DNA of 27,579 nucleotides from DATARH01 sp035309005 (GTDB lineage Bacteria; Pseudomonadota; Alphaproteobacteria; ATCC43930; CGMCC-115725): contig DATGFP010000102.1 in the NCBI GenBank assembly GCA_035309005.1, positions 1 to 27,579 on the forward strand. The letters are read 5' to 3'. Under the pieces are notes generated by a model, which saw nothing but the letters and a program-made list of their open reading frames with translations, was not told the DNA's origin and did no database searches. The position numbers and the translations under genes were made by a program. Each line of letters begins with the position of its first letter. The stretch's first letter is position 1. Positions 22,647 to 27,579 of the stretch are shown piece after piece.

Positions 22647-23888
22647 GTGACCATATTCTCGGCGGTCGTTTCCGCAGCACCCCTACGTCCGACGATCGAG
22701 ACGCGCGCATCCTGGATTGTCTGCCTGACCGCGCTTGGCATCGCCGCGGTCTCGTTCGCCGCGCCGGCGATCACGGTGGTCGGGCTCAAATCGATCGCCG
22801 CCGATCTCGGCGGCGAGCGCTCGGTGCCGGCGCTCGCCTATTCGCTCGCCTGGCTCGGCGCGTCCTTCGGCGGCATTCCGATGGGCCGGGCAGCCGAACG
22901 TTTCGGCATCCGGTTCACCGTGATCTTCGGCGCGGCGATGATCGCGGTCGGTTTGGTTATCGCGCAAAGCGGCGGCCGGTTTGGGCTGCTTGTCGGCTAC
23001 GGCCTGTTCGTCGGGCTGCTTGGCAATTCCGGCATCAATGCGCCGCTCTACATTTATGTGTCGCGCTGGTTCGATCGGCGCCGCGGCACCGCCTTGGCGC
23101 TGATCGGCAGCGGTTCCTCGGTTTCCGCCGCGATCTGGGCGCCGATTTTCGTCATCGCGGAAGCGCAAATCGGCTGGCGCCATACGATGCTGGGCTTCGC
23201 CGCGGTGGAAATCGTGCTGATCCTGCCGGTGGCGTGGTTCGTCTTCGGGCCGGCGCCGGAGGCCGCCAGCGCGGAAGGCGATCGGCACGGTCCGCGGCCC
23301 GGCGCCGCGGTGCTGGGGCTGAAGCCGGCGGTGGTGCTCGCCGGCTTGTGCACGGCGGGCTTTCTGTGCTGCGTGCCGATGGCGATGCCGCAAGGCCATA
23401 TCGTGGCGTTTTGCAGCGATGTCGGCATTCCGCCGTCGCAGGGCGCGGCGATGCTGTCGGTGCTGCTCGGCTGCGCCTTCGTCAGCCGCCAGTTCTGGGG
23501 CTATGTCGCCGACCGGATCGGCGGCTTGCGGACGATCCTGGCCGGCTCGGCGTGCCAGATCACCGCGATGATCGGTTTTCTCTTGACGCAGAACGAGGCC
23601 GGGCTGTTCGCCGTCTCGGCGTGGTTCGGACTGGGGTTCAGCGGCATCATCCCGGCTTATGTGCTCGCGGTGCGCGAATTGTTCCCGGCAAGCGAAGCGT
23701 CGTGGCGGGTGCCGAGCGTCCTCCTGTTCAGCGGCTCGGGCATGGCGTTCGGCGGCTGGCTCGCCGGCGCGATCTACGACGCGCTCGGCTTCTATGCCGC
23801 CGCCTTCGCGGTCGGCATCCTGTTCAATCTCGCGCACCTGATGGTCATCGGCGCGCTCGTCTGGCGCAGGCGCCGCTTCCTCGCCTGA
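22647..23888 (+). CDS. MFS transporter (organic-acid/monocarboxylate type)
   Basis: From the GTG at 22647 the protein has 413 residues with about twelve hydrophobic helices. The loop-2 motif reads GIPMGRAAERFGIRF. YVSRWFDRRRGTALALIGSGSS after TM4 is typical of MCT and oxalate/formate-antiporter-like carriers (WFxRRRGxA), and the second half repeats the pattern with RQFWGYVADRIGGLR. A polar loop of about 25 residues (GDRHGPRPG) joins the halves. It is an inner-membrane carrier, probably for a carboxylic acid. It follows amidohydrolase A by 14 bp and converges on amidohydrolase B (30 bp apart). No better start codon lies further in before the first helix. Confidence 0.87.
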   Translation: MTIFSAVVSAAPLRPTIETRASWIVCLTALGIAAVSFAAPAITVVGLKSIAADLGGERSVPALAYSLAWLGASFGGIPMGRAAERFGIRFTVIFGAAMIAVGLVIAQSGGRFGLLVGYGLFVGLLGNSGINAPLYIYVSRWFDRRRGTALALIGSGSSVSAAIWAPIFVIAEAQIGWRHTMLGFAAVEIVLILPVAWFVFGPAPEAASAEGDRHGPRPGAAVLGLKPAVVLAGLCTAGFLCCVPMAMPQGHIVAFCSDVGIPPSQGAAMLSVLLGCAFVSRQFWGYVADRIGGLRTILAGSACQITAMIGFLLTQNEAGLFAVSAWFGLGFSGIIPAYVLAVRELFPASEASWRVPSVLLFSGSGMAFGGWLAGAIYDALGFYAAAFAVGILFNLAHLMVIGALVWRRRRFLA

Positions 23889-23918
23889 AGCGGCGCGGCC
23901 GAAGCGGCAGAATACGCG

Positions 23919-24746
23919 CTACCAGTTGTAGACTTTCTGCAACGTGCCTCCCATCAGCGCGGCCTTGTCGTTCTCGGACAGGCGTTTGGTGTCGCGGAAC
24001 GGCGCGACGCCCTGTTCATAGGTCAGCATGCCAATCGTCCGCGTCCAGTCGGTGCCCCACATGCAGCGATCCAGCCCGAACGCATCGATGACCCGCAGCA
24101 CCGGGTCCCAGATATCGTCGTAGGGGAAGGGTCTGTGCGACATCGTGCAGGCGCCGCTGATCTTCACCCTGACGTTCGCGTATTGCGCCAGGGCGAGGAG
24201 CTTCGGAAGATCGGCCCAAACGTCGGCGGGGACCGGCGGGCGGGCAGGTTGCAGCAGGCCGAGATGGTCGATGACGATGACCGTACCCTGGTGTCGCTGG
24301 ATGTGCGGCAGCCCTTTGTCGAGGATGCCCCAGCACAGCAGATTGACCGGCAAACCGTGTTTGCCGGCGGCGGCGAAAGCGCGGCTCAAGCCGGGATTGT
24401 CCGCCGCCATCGGCAGGCCCTCGCGCATCCGGATGCGAATGCCGCGCGCGCCGGGCGTCGCCGCCCATTTCGCCACCACATCGTCAATCGCCGGATCGGT
24501 CGCGTCGACCGGCGTCACCACCCGAAACTTGTCCGGATAGGTATTGTAAACTTCGAGCGCGTAGCTCGGATCGTATTCATAGGCGCTGAACGACGAGACC
24601 ATGATCGCGCCGTCGACGCCGACACTATTCATCGCAGCGACCATCTCTTCGCCTGTGGCGGATTGGAGCCCGTGCGAGGGACTGGCCCACGGCCGGCCGG
24701 GATGATTGCGGTCGAAGGGATGAACCTGAACGTCGATGACCGGCAC
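23919..24746 (-). CDS. Amidohydrolase family protein (amidohydrolase_2 type), paralogue B
   Basis: The start is the GTG at 24746, preceded by AGGAGG six bases upstream; an ATG nine codons further out lacks a ribosome site. The 275-residue chain parallels paralogue A throughout: D5-V-Q7-V-H9, RNHPGRPW, VSSFSAYEYDPSYALEVY, VIDHLGLLQP, RVKISGACT and CMWGTDWTR. The first His of the usual HxH metal motif is again Gln, so this is a trait of the subfamily and not a sequencing slip. Differences lie in the loop after the first strand (SPSHGLQSATGEE here, shorter in A) and in the Asn/Leu-rich LPVNLLCWG region. The two enzymes may act on related substrates or on consecutive steps. Confidence 0.88.
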   Translation of the reverse strand: MPVIDVQVHPFDRNHPGRPWASPSHGLQSATGEEMVAAMNSVGVDGAIMVSSFSAYEYDPSYALEVYNTYPDKFRVVTPVDATDPAIDDVVAKWAATPGARGIRIRMREGLPMAADNPGLSRAFAAAGKHGLPVNLLCWGILDKGLPHIQRHQGTVIVIDHLGLLQPARPPVPADVWADLPKLLALAQYANVRVKISGACTMSHRPFPYDDIWDPVLRVIDAFGLDRCMWGTDWTRTIGMLTYEQGVAPFRDTKRLSENDKAALMGGTLQKVYNW

Positions 24747-24823
24747 GGCCGTCCTCCTGGTAAGCCAACGCAAGCAGGGTGCGCCCGCATTGCGAACGCG
24801 ATGGTTCTAAAACCCTCGTCAAA

Positions 24824-25357
24824 TTATGCCGCCTCGTCCTCGTCATCAGGATCGGAGATCGCAGCGTCTTCCTCGCGCTCGAAAATACTCTCTCCGTCGC
24901 CAGTAGGAACATAGCCTACCGCAGGGCATGGTTGATCCCGGAACCAGTATCCGGCTCCACGGATATTCACGAATTTATCGCGCGCACGCCACAATTTCGT
25001 CCCAGCTGTCTTACTGGGATCAGTACCCGGAACCGGGGTGCCGTTCGCTTGAAGCCATCGAAGAATCTGCGTGCGAGTTATCGGCCGCCCGGCTTCTTCG
25101 ATCGCTCTCTTCGCCAGCACCTCGAACTCGGCTTGTCCCAATTGAAATCCGGGAGCGCTGTTTTTTATGGCCTTTTCGATATTTTCTTCCACGGTTCGCT
25201 GTTGTGATTCGACTATCACGCGGCCTGGCACAGCCGTAAACCGCCGCATAACCGTTAGCGCCCCCTCGATCTCACGCGCTTCTGCCTGCAGGGTGGCGAT
25301 CTCCATGCGTATTTCGTCCAGGCGATCTGTAGCATTTTTGATAGGGTCATGGGTCAT
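24824..25357 (-). CDS. Coiled-coil plus winged-helix-like protein with acidic tail, unknown function
   Basis: The 177-residue protein starts at the ATG at 25357 (AGGGG eight bases upstream). Residues 8-40 form a short coiled coil (RLDEIRMEIATLQAEAREIE). Residues about 76-140 (from EVLAKRAIEEAGRPITRTQIL to KFVNIRGAGYWFRD) look like a small winged-helix domain related to HARE-HTH: helix, a GRPITRTQ turn, a recognition-type helix, then a two-strand wing ending in GYWFRD. The tail (about 157-177) is strongly acidic. Base and codon use is less GC-rich than in its neighbours, and it has a near-consensus promoter, both unusual here and suggestive of transfer. It could be a DNA-binding regulator, a phage-derived protein or part of a defence island. 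It is divergent from the structured transcript at 25481-25839. Confidence 0.75.
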   Translation of the reverse strand: MTHDPIKNATDRLDEIRMEIATLQAEAREIEGALTVMRRFTAVPGRVIVESQQRTVEENIEKAIKNSAPGFQLGQAEFEVLAKRAIEEAGRPITRTQILRWLQANGTPVPGTDPSKTAGTKLWRARDKFVNIRGAGYWFRDQPCPAVGYVPTGDGESIFEREEDAAISDPDDEDEAA

Positions 25358-25385
25358 TGGCTTACCCCTTAATCCGATGGGTGCC

Positions 25386-25415
25386 AGTATATCCCCATCA
25401 TTGGTGAATTGTCCA
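25386..25415 (-). promoter_or_regulatory. Near-consensus sigma-70 promoter of the winged-helix gene
   Basis: Reading the minus strand, TGGACA (25415-25410), an 18-bp spacer and TATACT (25391-25386) predict a start near 25379. This gives a leader of about 22 nt with AAGGGG before the ATG at 25357. Each hexamer differs from consensus at one base, the best match seen in the window. Confidence 0.65.
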
Positions 25416-25446
25416 GAAGCGCGGGCATCAGAACATGACGGCGGCC

Positions 25447-25474
25447 TTGAATGCCACGCGGAATTCTGTATGCT
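25447..25474 (+). promoter_or_regulatory. Divergent sigma-70-like promoter of the structured transcript
   Basis: TTGAAT (25447-25452), a 16-bp spacer and TATGCT (25469-25474) predict a start near 25481. Only 31 bp separate its -35 from that of the opposing winged-helix promoter, so one regulator could control both. Confidence 0.5.
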
Positions 25475-25652
25475 GGCGTCACGGCCCATTAACAGCGCAA
25501 CCCCCGCGGCGGGCAAACGCCAACGGGGGCTGCTTCTGGGTCTCGGCGTGGGGTCCGTTCCCCCGAGCGCCGGAAGATCGGCCAGGATGAACTGGCTCGG
25601 GCCTCCACGGCTCCGAGTATAGCGATTCCGCCAGATTCTTCAAGGGGAACGT

Positions 25653-25673
25653 CATTTACGGACAACGTAAATG
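25653..25673 (+). repeat. Inverted repeat covering the start codon of the 28-codon ORF
   Basis: CATTTACG (25653-25660) and CGTAAATG (25666-25673) are perfectly inverted around GACAA; the stem extends outward (AACG/CGTT) past one bulged T. The last three bases of the right arm are the ATG. It may be a translation-blocking hairpin or a protein operator. Confidence 0.6.
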
Positions 25674-25757
25674 CGTTACCGGAAGCCGGCGCGCCATCTC
25701 TACGGCGTGAAGCGCTACCGGGTGGCGAAGCGCGCGAGGTACTGGTTGCGCCTGTAA
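25671..25757 (+). CDS. Candidate 28-residue basic small protein
   Basis: The ORF runs from the ATG at 25671 to the TAA at 25755-25757; an in-frame TAA directly precedes the ATG, so it cannot extend upstream. The peptide has 8 Arg, 3 Lys, 4 Tyr and 1 Trp (starts MRYRKPARHL, ends YWLRL). Of the 27 codons after the start, 25 end in G or C, while only about half of the second positions do. This is the coding signature of a GC-rich genome and is hard to explain by chance in a non-coding stretch. There is no Shine-Dalgarno, and the ATG is in a hairpin, so expression may be conditional. Such basic aromatic peptides bind nucleic acid, ribosomes or membranes; function unknown. Confidence 0.45.
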   Translation: MRYRKPARHLYGVKRYRVAKRARYWLRL

Positions 25758-25806
25758 TGGCGGGCCAGCGGCTAAGCCGCTGTCACCCTTTCCGTCAACC
25801 TCTAGC

Positions 25807-25839
25807 GGCGCGGGGCTTCGGCCTCGCGCCTTTCTTTTT
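25807..25839 (+). terminator. Textbook rho-independent terminator with TTCG tetraloop
   Basis: A 10-bp stem (25807-25816 with 25821-25830, one G-T pair) is closed by a TTCG loop and followed by TTTCTTTTT (25831-25839). No annotated long gene on the + strand ends before it, so it must serve the transcript starting near 25481. Confidence 0.8.
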
Positions 25840-26024
25840 ACGCGATTCGCCGTATTGCCGCTGCTGCTCGCCGGGCGATACCTTGAGTAGGCGACCAGCG
25901 ACTTATGTTGTTACCCTGATTAGGCGCTTGCCTCCCGCCTACACGAGGCAAATACAATCTCGTTTGGTGAGTGCCTCGTTCACCCCAGCAGCGCCACGAT
26001 CCAATCCGCCCGGGGCGTCTCGCT
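25840..26024. other. Non-coding stretch before the VOC gene
   Basis: No gene is supported here. TGCCTC (25929-25934), CGAGGCA (25944-25950) and TGCCTCG (25972-25978) can pair in two alternative hairpins, which may form a terminator-like or remnant element downstream of the VOC gene on the minus strand. Confidence 0.4.
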
Positions 26025-26444
26025 CTACCAGGAGCCGGTGTTGGCCATGCTGGTCCAGGGTTCGGCGGGCGGCAGCGCTTCGCCGGCCTGCAACAGCTCG
26101 ATCGAGATGTTGTCCGGCGTGCGGACAAAGGCCATGCGGCCGTCGCGCGGCGGGCGGTTGATCGTCACGCCGTGGGCGATAAGGGCGTTGCAGGTGTCGT
26201 AGATATTCTCCACGGCGTAGGCGAGATGGCCGAAATTGCGGCCGCCGGGGTAGGGCTGGGGATCCCAGTTGTAGGTCAGTTCGACGGCCGCCGCCTCGTC
26301 GCCGGGGGCGGCGAGGAAGACGTTGGTGTAGCGGCCTTTTTCGTCCGGCCGGCGGCGGATCTCCTTGAGGCCGAGCACCTCGAAGAAGGCGATGGTGTCG
26401 TCCAGCGAACTGACGCGGATCATCGTGTGGAGATATTTGGTCAT
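26025..26444 (-). CDS. VOC family protein, glyoxalase I (GloA)-like
   Basis: The 139 residues form two beta-alpha-beta-beta-beta modules of the vicinal oxygen chelate fold. The four metal ligands of GloA can be placed at H6 (KYLHTMIRV), E55 (VELTYNW), H73 (FGHLAYAV) and E116 (ISIELLQ), with spacing close to E. coli GloA (H5, E56, H74, E122). The Leu-Thr-Tyr-Asn-Trp after E55 is also the GloA pattern. It is therefore a likely lactoylglutathione lyase using Ni or Zn, detoxifying methylglyoxal with glutathione; a related isomerase or epimerase is less likely. GGAGG stands upstream of the ATG at 26444. It is separated from the HpaI-type aldolase upstream by a palindromic repeat. The symbol is withheld because paralogues are common. 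Confidence 0.85.
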   Translation of the reverse strand: MTKYLHTMIRVSSLDDTIAFFEVLGLKEIRRRPDEKGRYTNVFLAAPGDEAAAVELTYNWDPQPYPGGRNFGHLAYAVENIYDTCNALIAHGVTINRPPRDGRMAFVRTPDNISIELLQAGEALPPAEPWTSMANTGSW

Positions 26445-26507
26445 CGGTGCAGTCCTCCGTCCTATCGTAGGTTCAGCGCCTCTGGAGCGGTCGCATTAAG
26501 TTGTTAT

Positions 26508-26592
26508 CGTCATTCCCGCGCAAGCGGGAATCCAGCGCAAGCGACGTGCTAATGGCCCCTGGACCCCCGCTTTCGCTTTCGCGGGGGTGACG
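26508..26592. repeat. Palindromic repeat, CGTCATTCCCGC family, copy 3
   Basis: The left arm is CGTCATTCCCGC with mini-hairpin TTCCCGC/GCGGGAA; the right arm ends GCGGGGGTGACG. A short CTTTCG doubling (26570-26581) distinguishes it from copy 1. It lies between the aldolase stop and the VOC start. Confidence 0.87.
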
Positions 26593-26601
26593 GGACATGC
26601 G

Positions 26602-27411
26602 TCACGGGGTCGGCACCCCGATCGACTTCAGCCGCGCATGGGCACGCGCGGCGCGCGCCTTCATCCCGTCGAGATAGGTGCTGACGTCGTTGCCCGGCAG
26701 GTTCAGCACCTTGCACCCGAGCTGCCAATATTCCGCGATCTGCGCCTCGGTCTCCGCCGATCCGCGAGCGAGCTTGCCGTGTGCATTGCAGGCCGCCGCG
26801 ATGCGCCGCACCGCCGCCTTGAATTTCGGGTGTTCGAGGTCGAGGTGAACCCCGAGCTGCGCGCTGAGATCCGAATGCCCGTAGGCGATCATGTCGATCC
26901 CTTCGACCGCCGCGATTCTCTCGACATTCTCCAGGCCCTCGAGCGATTCGATCGACGGGAAGAGAATGATGTTCTCGTTGGCCCAGGGCGCGTATTCGCT
27001 GGCGTGGCGCGGTCCGTAGCTCCGGTATCCGGTGTGCGGCCCCTGGCCTGAGATGCCGCGGTTGCCGAGCGGCGGATACTTCGCCAGGCGGACGATGGCG
27101 CGCGCCTCCTCGGCGCTTTCCACCTCCGACACCTGGATGCCCATGATGCCCTGATCGAGGATGCCGGGGATCAGATGCGCGAACGATTTGTGGAGCCGCA
27201 CGATGGCCGAGACGTTGGTCGCCTGAAACCAGCTCGCCAGGCTCGCGATCGTCTGCATGTCGAACGCGCCATGCTCGTGGTCGATCGCGCAGTAATCGAA
27301 GCCGGCCGCCTCGATGATCCACGGAACGCCGCGCGAGGCGAACTCCTTGAGCCCGGTGCCGAGCGCCGCGCGTCCCTCGCGCACCGCCCGCCTTATGCTG
27401 TTGTCTTTCAT
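26602..27411 (-). CDS. HpcH/HpaI family aldolase
   Basis: From the ATG at 27411 (GGAG six bases upstream; the ATG at 27441 lacks a ribosome site) the protein has 269 residues. By comparison with E. coli HpaI, the catalytic His is H47 (DHEHGAFD), the pyruvate-binding Arg R72 (IVRLH), and the metal ligands E155 (FPSIES) and D181 (GHSDLSAQLG). All are present, so a class II, metal-dependent pyruvate aldolase of 2-oxo-3-deoxy or 4-hydroxy-2-oxo acids is expected. Two usual family positions differ: the LVPMV-like loop reads IQVSEV, with Ser in place of Pro, and GPxDLS reads GHSDLS. This may mean a different acceptor aldehyde. It is codirectional with the VOC gene and probably part of a small catabolic unit. 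Confidence 0.87.
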   Translation of the reverse strand: MKDNSIRRAVREGRAALGTGLKEFASRGVPWIIEAAGFDYCAIDHEHGAFDMQTIASLASWFQATNVSAIVRLHKSFAHLIPGILDQGIMGIQVSEVESAEEARAIVRLAKYPPLGNRGISGQGPHTGYRSYGPRHASEYAPWANENIILFPSIESLEGLENVERIAAVEGIDMIAYGHSDLSAQLGVHLDLEHPKFKAAVRRIAAACNAHGKLARGSAETEAQIAEYWQLGCKVLNLPGNDVSTYLDGMKARAARAHARLKSIGVPTP

Positions 27412-27579
27412 GGCCCGCTCCAGGCTGCCTTCATACGTCATAATAAGCGCAACAATGCAGCGGAGCGAACGCTGGGCGCAATTGCCCGTGGCAGAAAGCC
27501 GTGGCTATTCGCCGGCTCCGATCGCGGCGGACAGCGGGCGGCGGCGATGTACGGTCCGATCGTCACCGCCAAATTGGCG
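27412..27579. other. Window end, no gene supported
   Basis: The 168 bases upstream of the aldolase should hold its promoter. Several short + frames (for example from the ATG at 27455 or 27546) stay open to the window end but are too short to judge. Confidence 0.4.

Larger units (their letters stand above)
25481..25839 (+). ncRNA. Structured transcript of about 360 nt (candidate regulatory RNA or small-ORF mRNA)
   Basis: Between a plausible promoter and an excellent terminator lies a chain of hairpins. The first is at 25501-25529 (CCCCCG/CGGGGG with inner GGCG/CGCC). A second is at 25544-25572 (CGGCG/CGCCG with inner GGGG/CCCC), then 25596-25617 (CTCGG/CCGAG). One at 25653-25673 hides an ATG, and one at 25766-25782 (CAGCGGC/GCCGCTG) precedes the terminator at 25807-25839. 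One 28-codon ORF lies inside (25671-25757). I compared it in mind with tmRNA (no tag ORF of the ANDN type, no T-loop), SRP RNA and 6S RNA, and it fits none. Nothing on the minus strand has a complete gene here. Confidence 0.45.

Noticed and set aside
25587..25622. 11-codon ORF as a leader peptide (MNWLGPPRLRV)
   Set aside because: No Shine-Dalgarno at proper spacing and no regulated amino-acid run; it lies across hairpin arms.
25481..25839. tmRNA (permuted alphaproteobacterial form)
   Set aside because: Length is similar, but there is no ANDN-type tag ORF, no CCA-ended acceptor stem and no proper T-loop; the GGGG/CCCC hairpin has a TCCGTTC loop unlike TTCRANN.
25795..25902. Minus-strand reading with a protein-like end (LLKVSPGEQQRQYG … KPRAARG)
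   Set aside because: It looks like a gene tail but is bounded upstream by a stop with no start codon, and it overlaps the strong + terminator. It could be a pseudogene remnant, but evidence is too thin.
25929..25978. Three TGCCTC/GAGGCA units as an integrase attachment site
   Set aside because: No integrase gene, no tRNA end and no matching copy at the other side of the 24.8-26.0 kb island were found.

Overview
The window is GC-rich, densely packed DNA from an alphaproteobacterium. Support comes from the long GlnD uridylyltransferase, a PAS_5-type protein, a GTTC-N7-GTTC motif of the alphaproteobacterial LexA type, and palindromic intergenic repeats of the kinds common in Bradyrhizobium/Rhodopseudomonas-like genomes. 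The order (Hyphomicrobiales or Rhodospirillales) cannot be fixed from this sequence alone. No tRNA, rRNA, CRISPR array or transposase was seen.

Layout. 1-936 (+): the tail of a malate/L-lactate dehydrogenase-family gene and a glutathione S-transferase. 1069-8155 (-): a flavin-dependent LLM oxidoreductase, then the probable unit glnD > MFS exporter > six-helix class III adenylate cyclase. 8272-14077 (-): an SDR, a small conserved protein with a possible SOS box at its start, a PAS protein translationally coupled to a PuuE-like deacetylase, a crotonase-fold protein lacking both catalytic glutamates, a class III CoA-transferase and an alpha/beta hydrolase. 14078-14608: intergenic, holding an apparently complete small transcription unit (promoter, full-length Shine-Dalgarno, 23-codon ORF, terminator). 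14609-17639: a nitroreductase (-), a class III aminotransferase (+) and a DUF4410-like lipoprotein (-). 17763-21657 (+): a complete potFGHI-type polyamine ABC importer. 21790-24746: two paralogous amidohydrolases flanking an MFS carrier. 24824-26024: an island of different character, with a winged-helix-like protein gene divergent from a structured transcript of about 360 nt that ends in a textbook terminator. 26025-27411 (-): a glyoxalase-I-like VOC protein and an HpaI-type aldolase.

Most enzymes fit acyl-CoA, small-acid and amine catabolism with matching transport. Seven palindromic elements of four families lie between genes, often only 10-30 bp before a start codon, so several genes probably carry hairpins in their leaders.

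The most interesting non-textbook signals are the two small-RNA or small-ORF transcription units (about 14.3 kb and 25.5-25.84 kb), the possible SOS-controlled small gene at 9.1-9.5 kb, and the crotonase without catalytic glutamates. All calls come from reading the sequence; no database search was possible.
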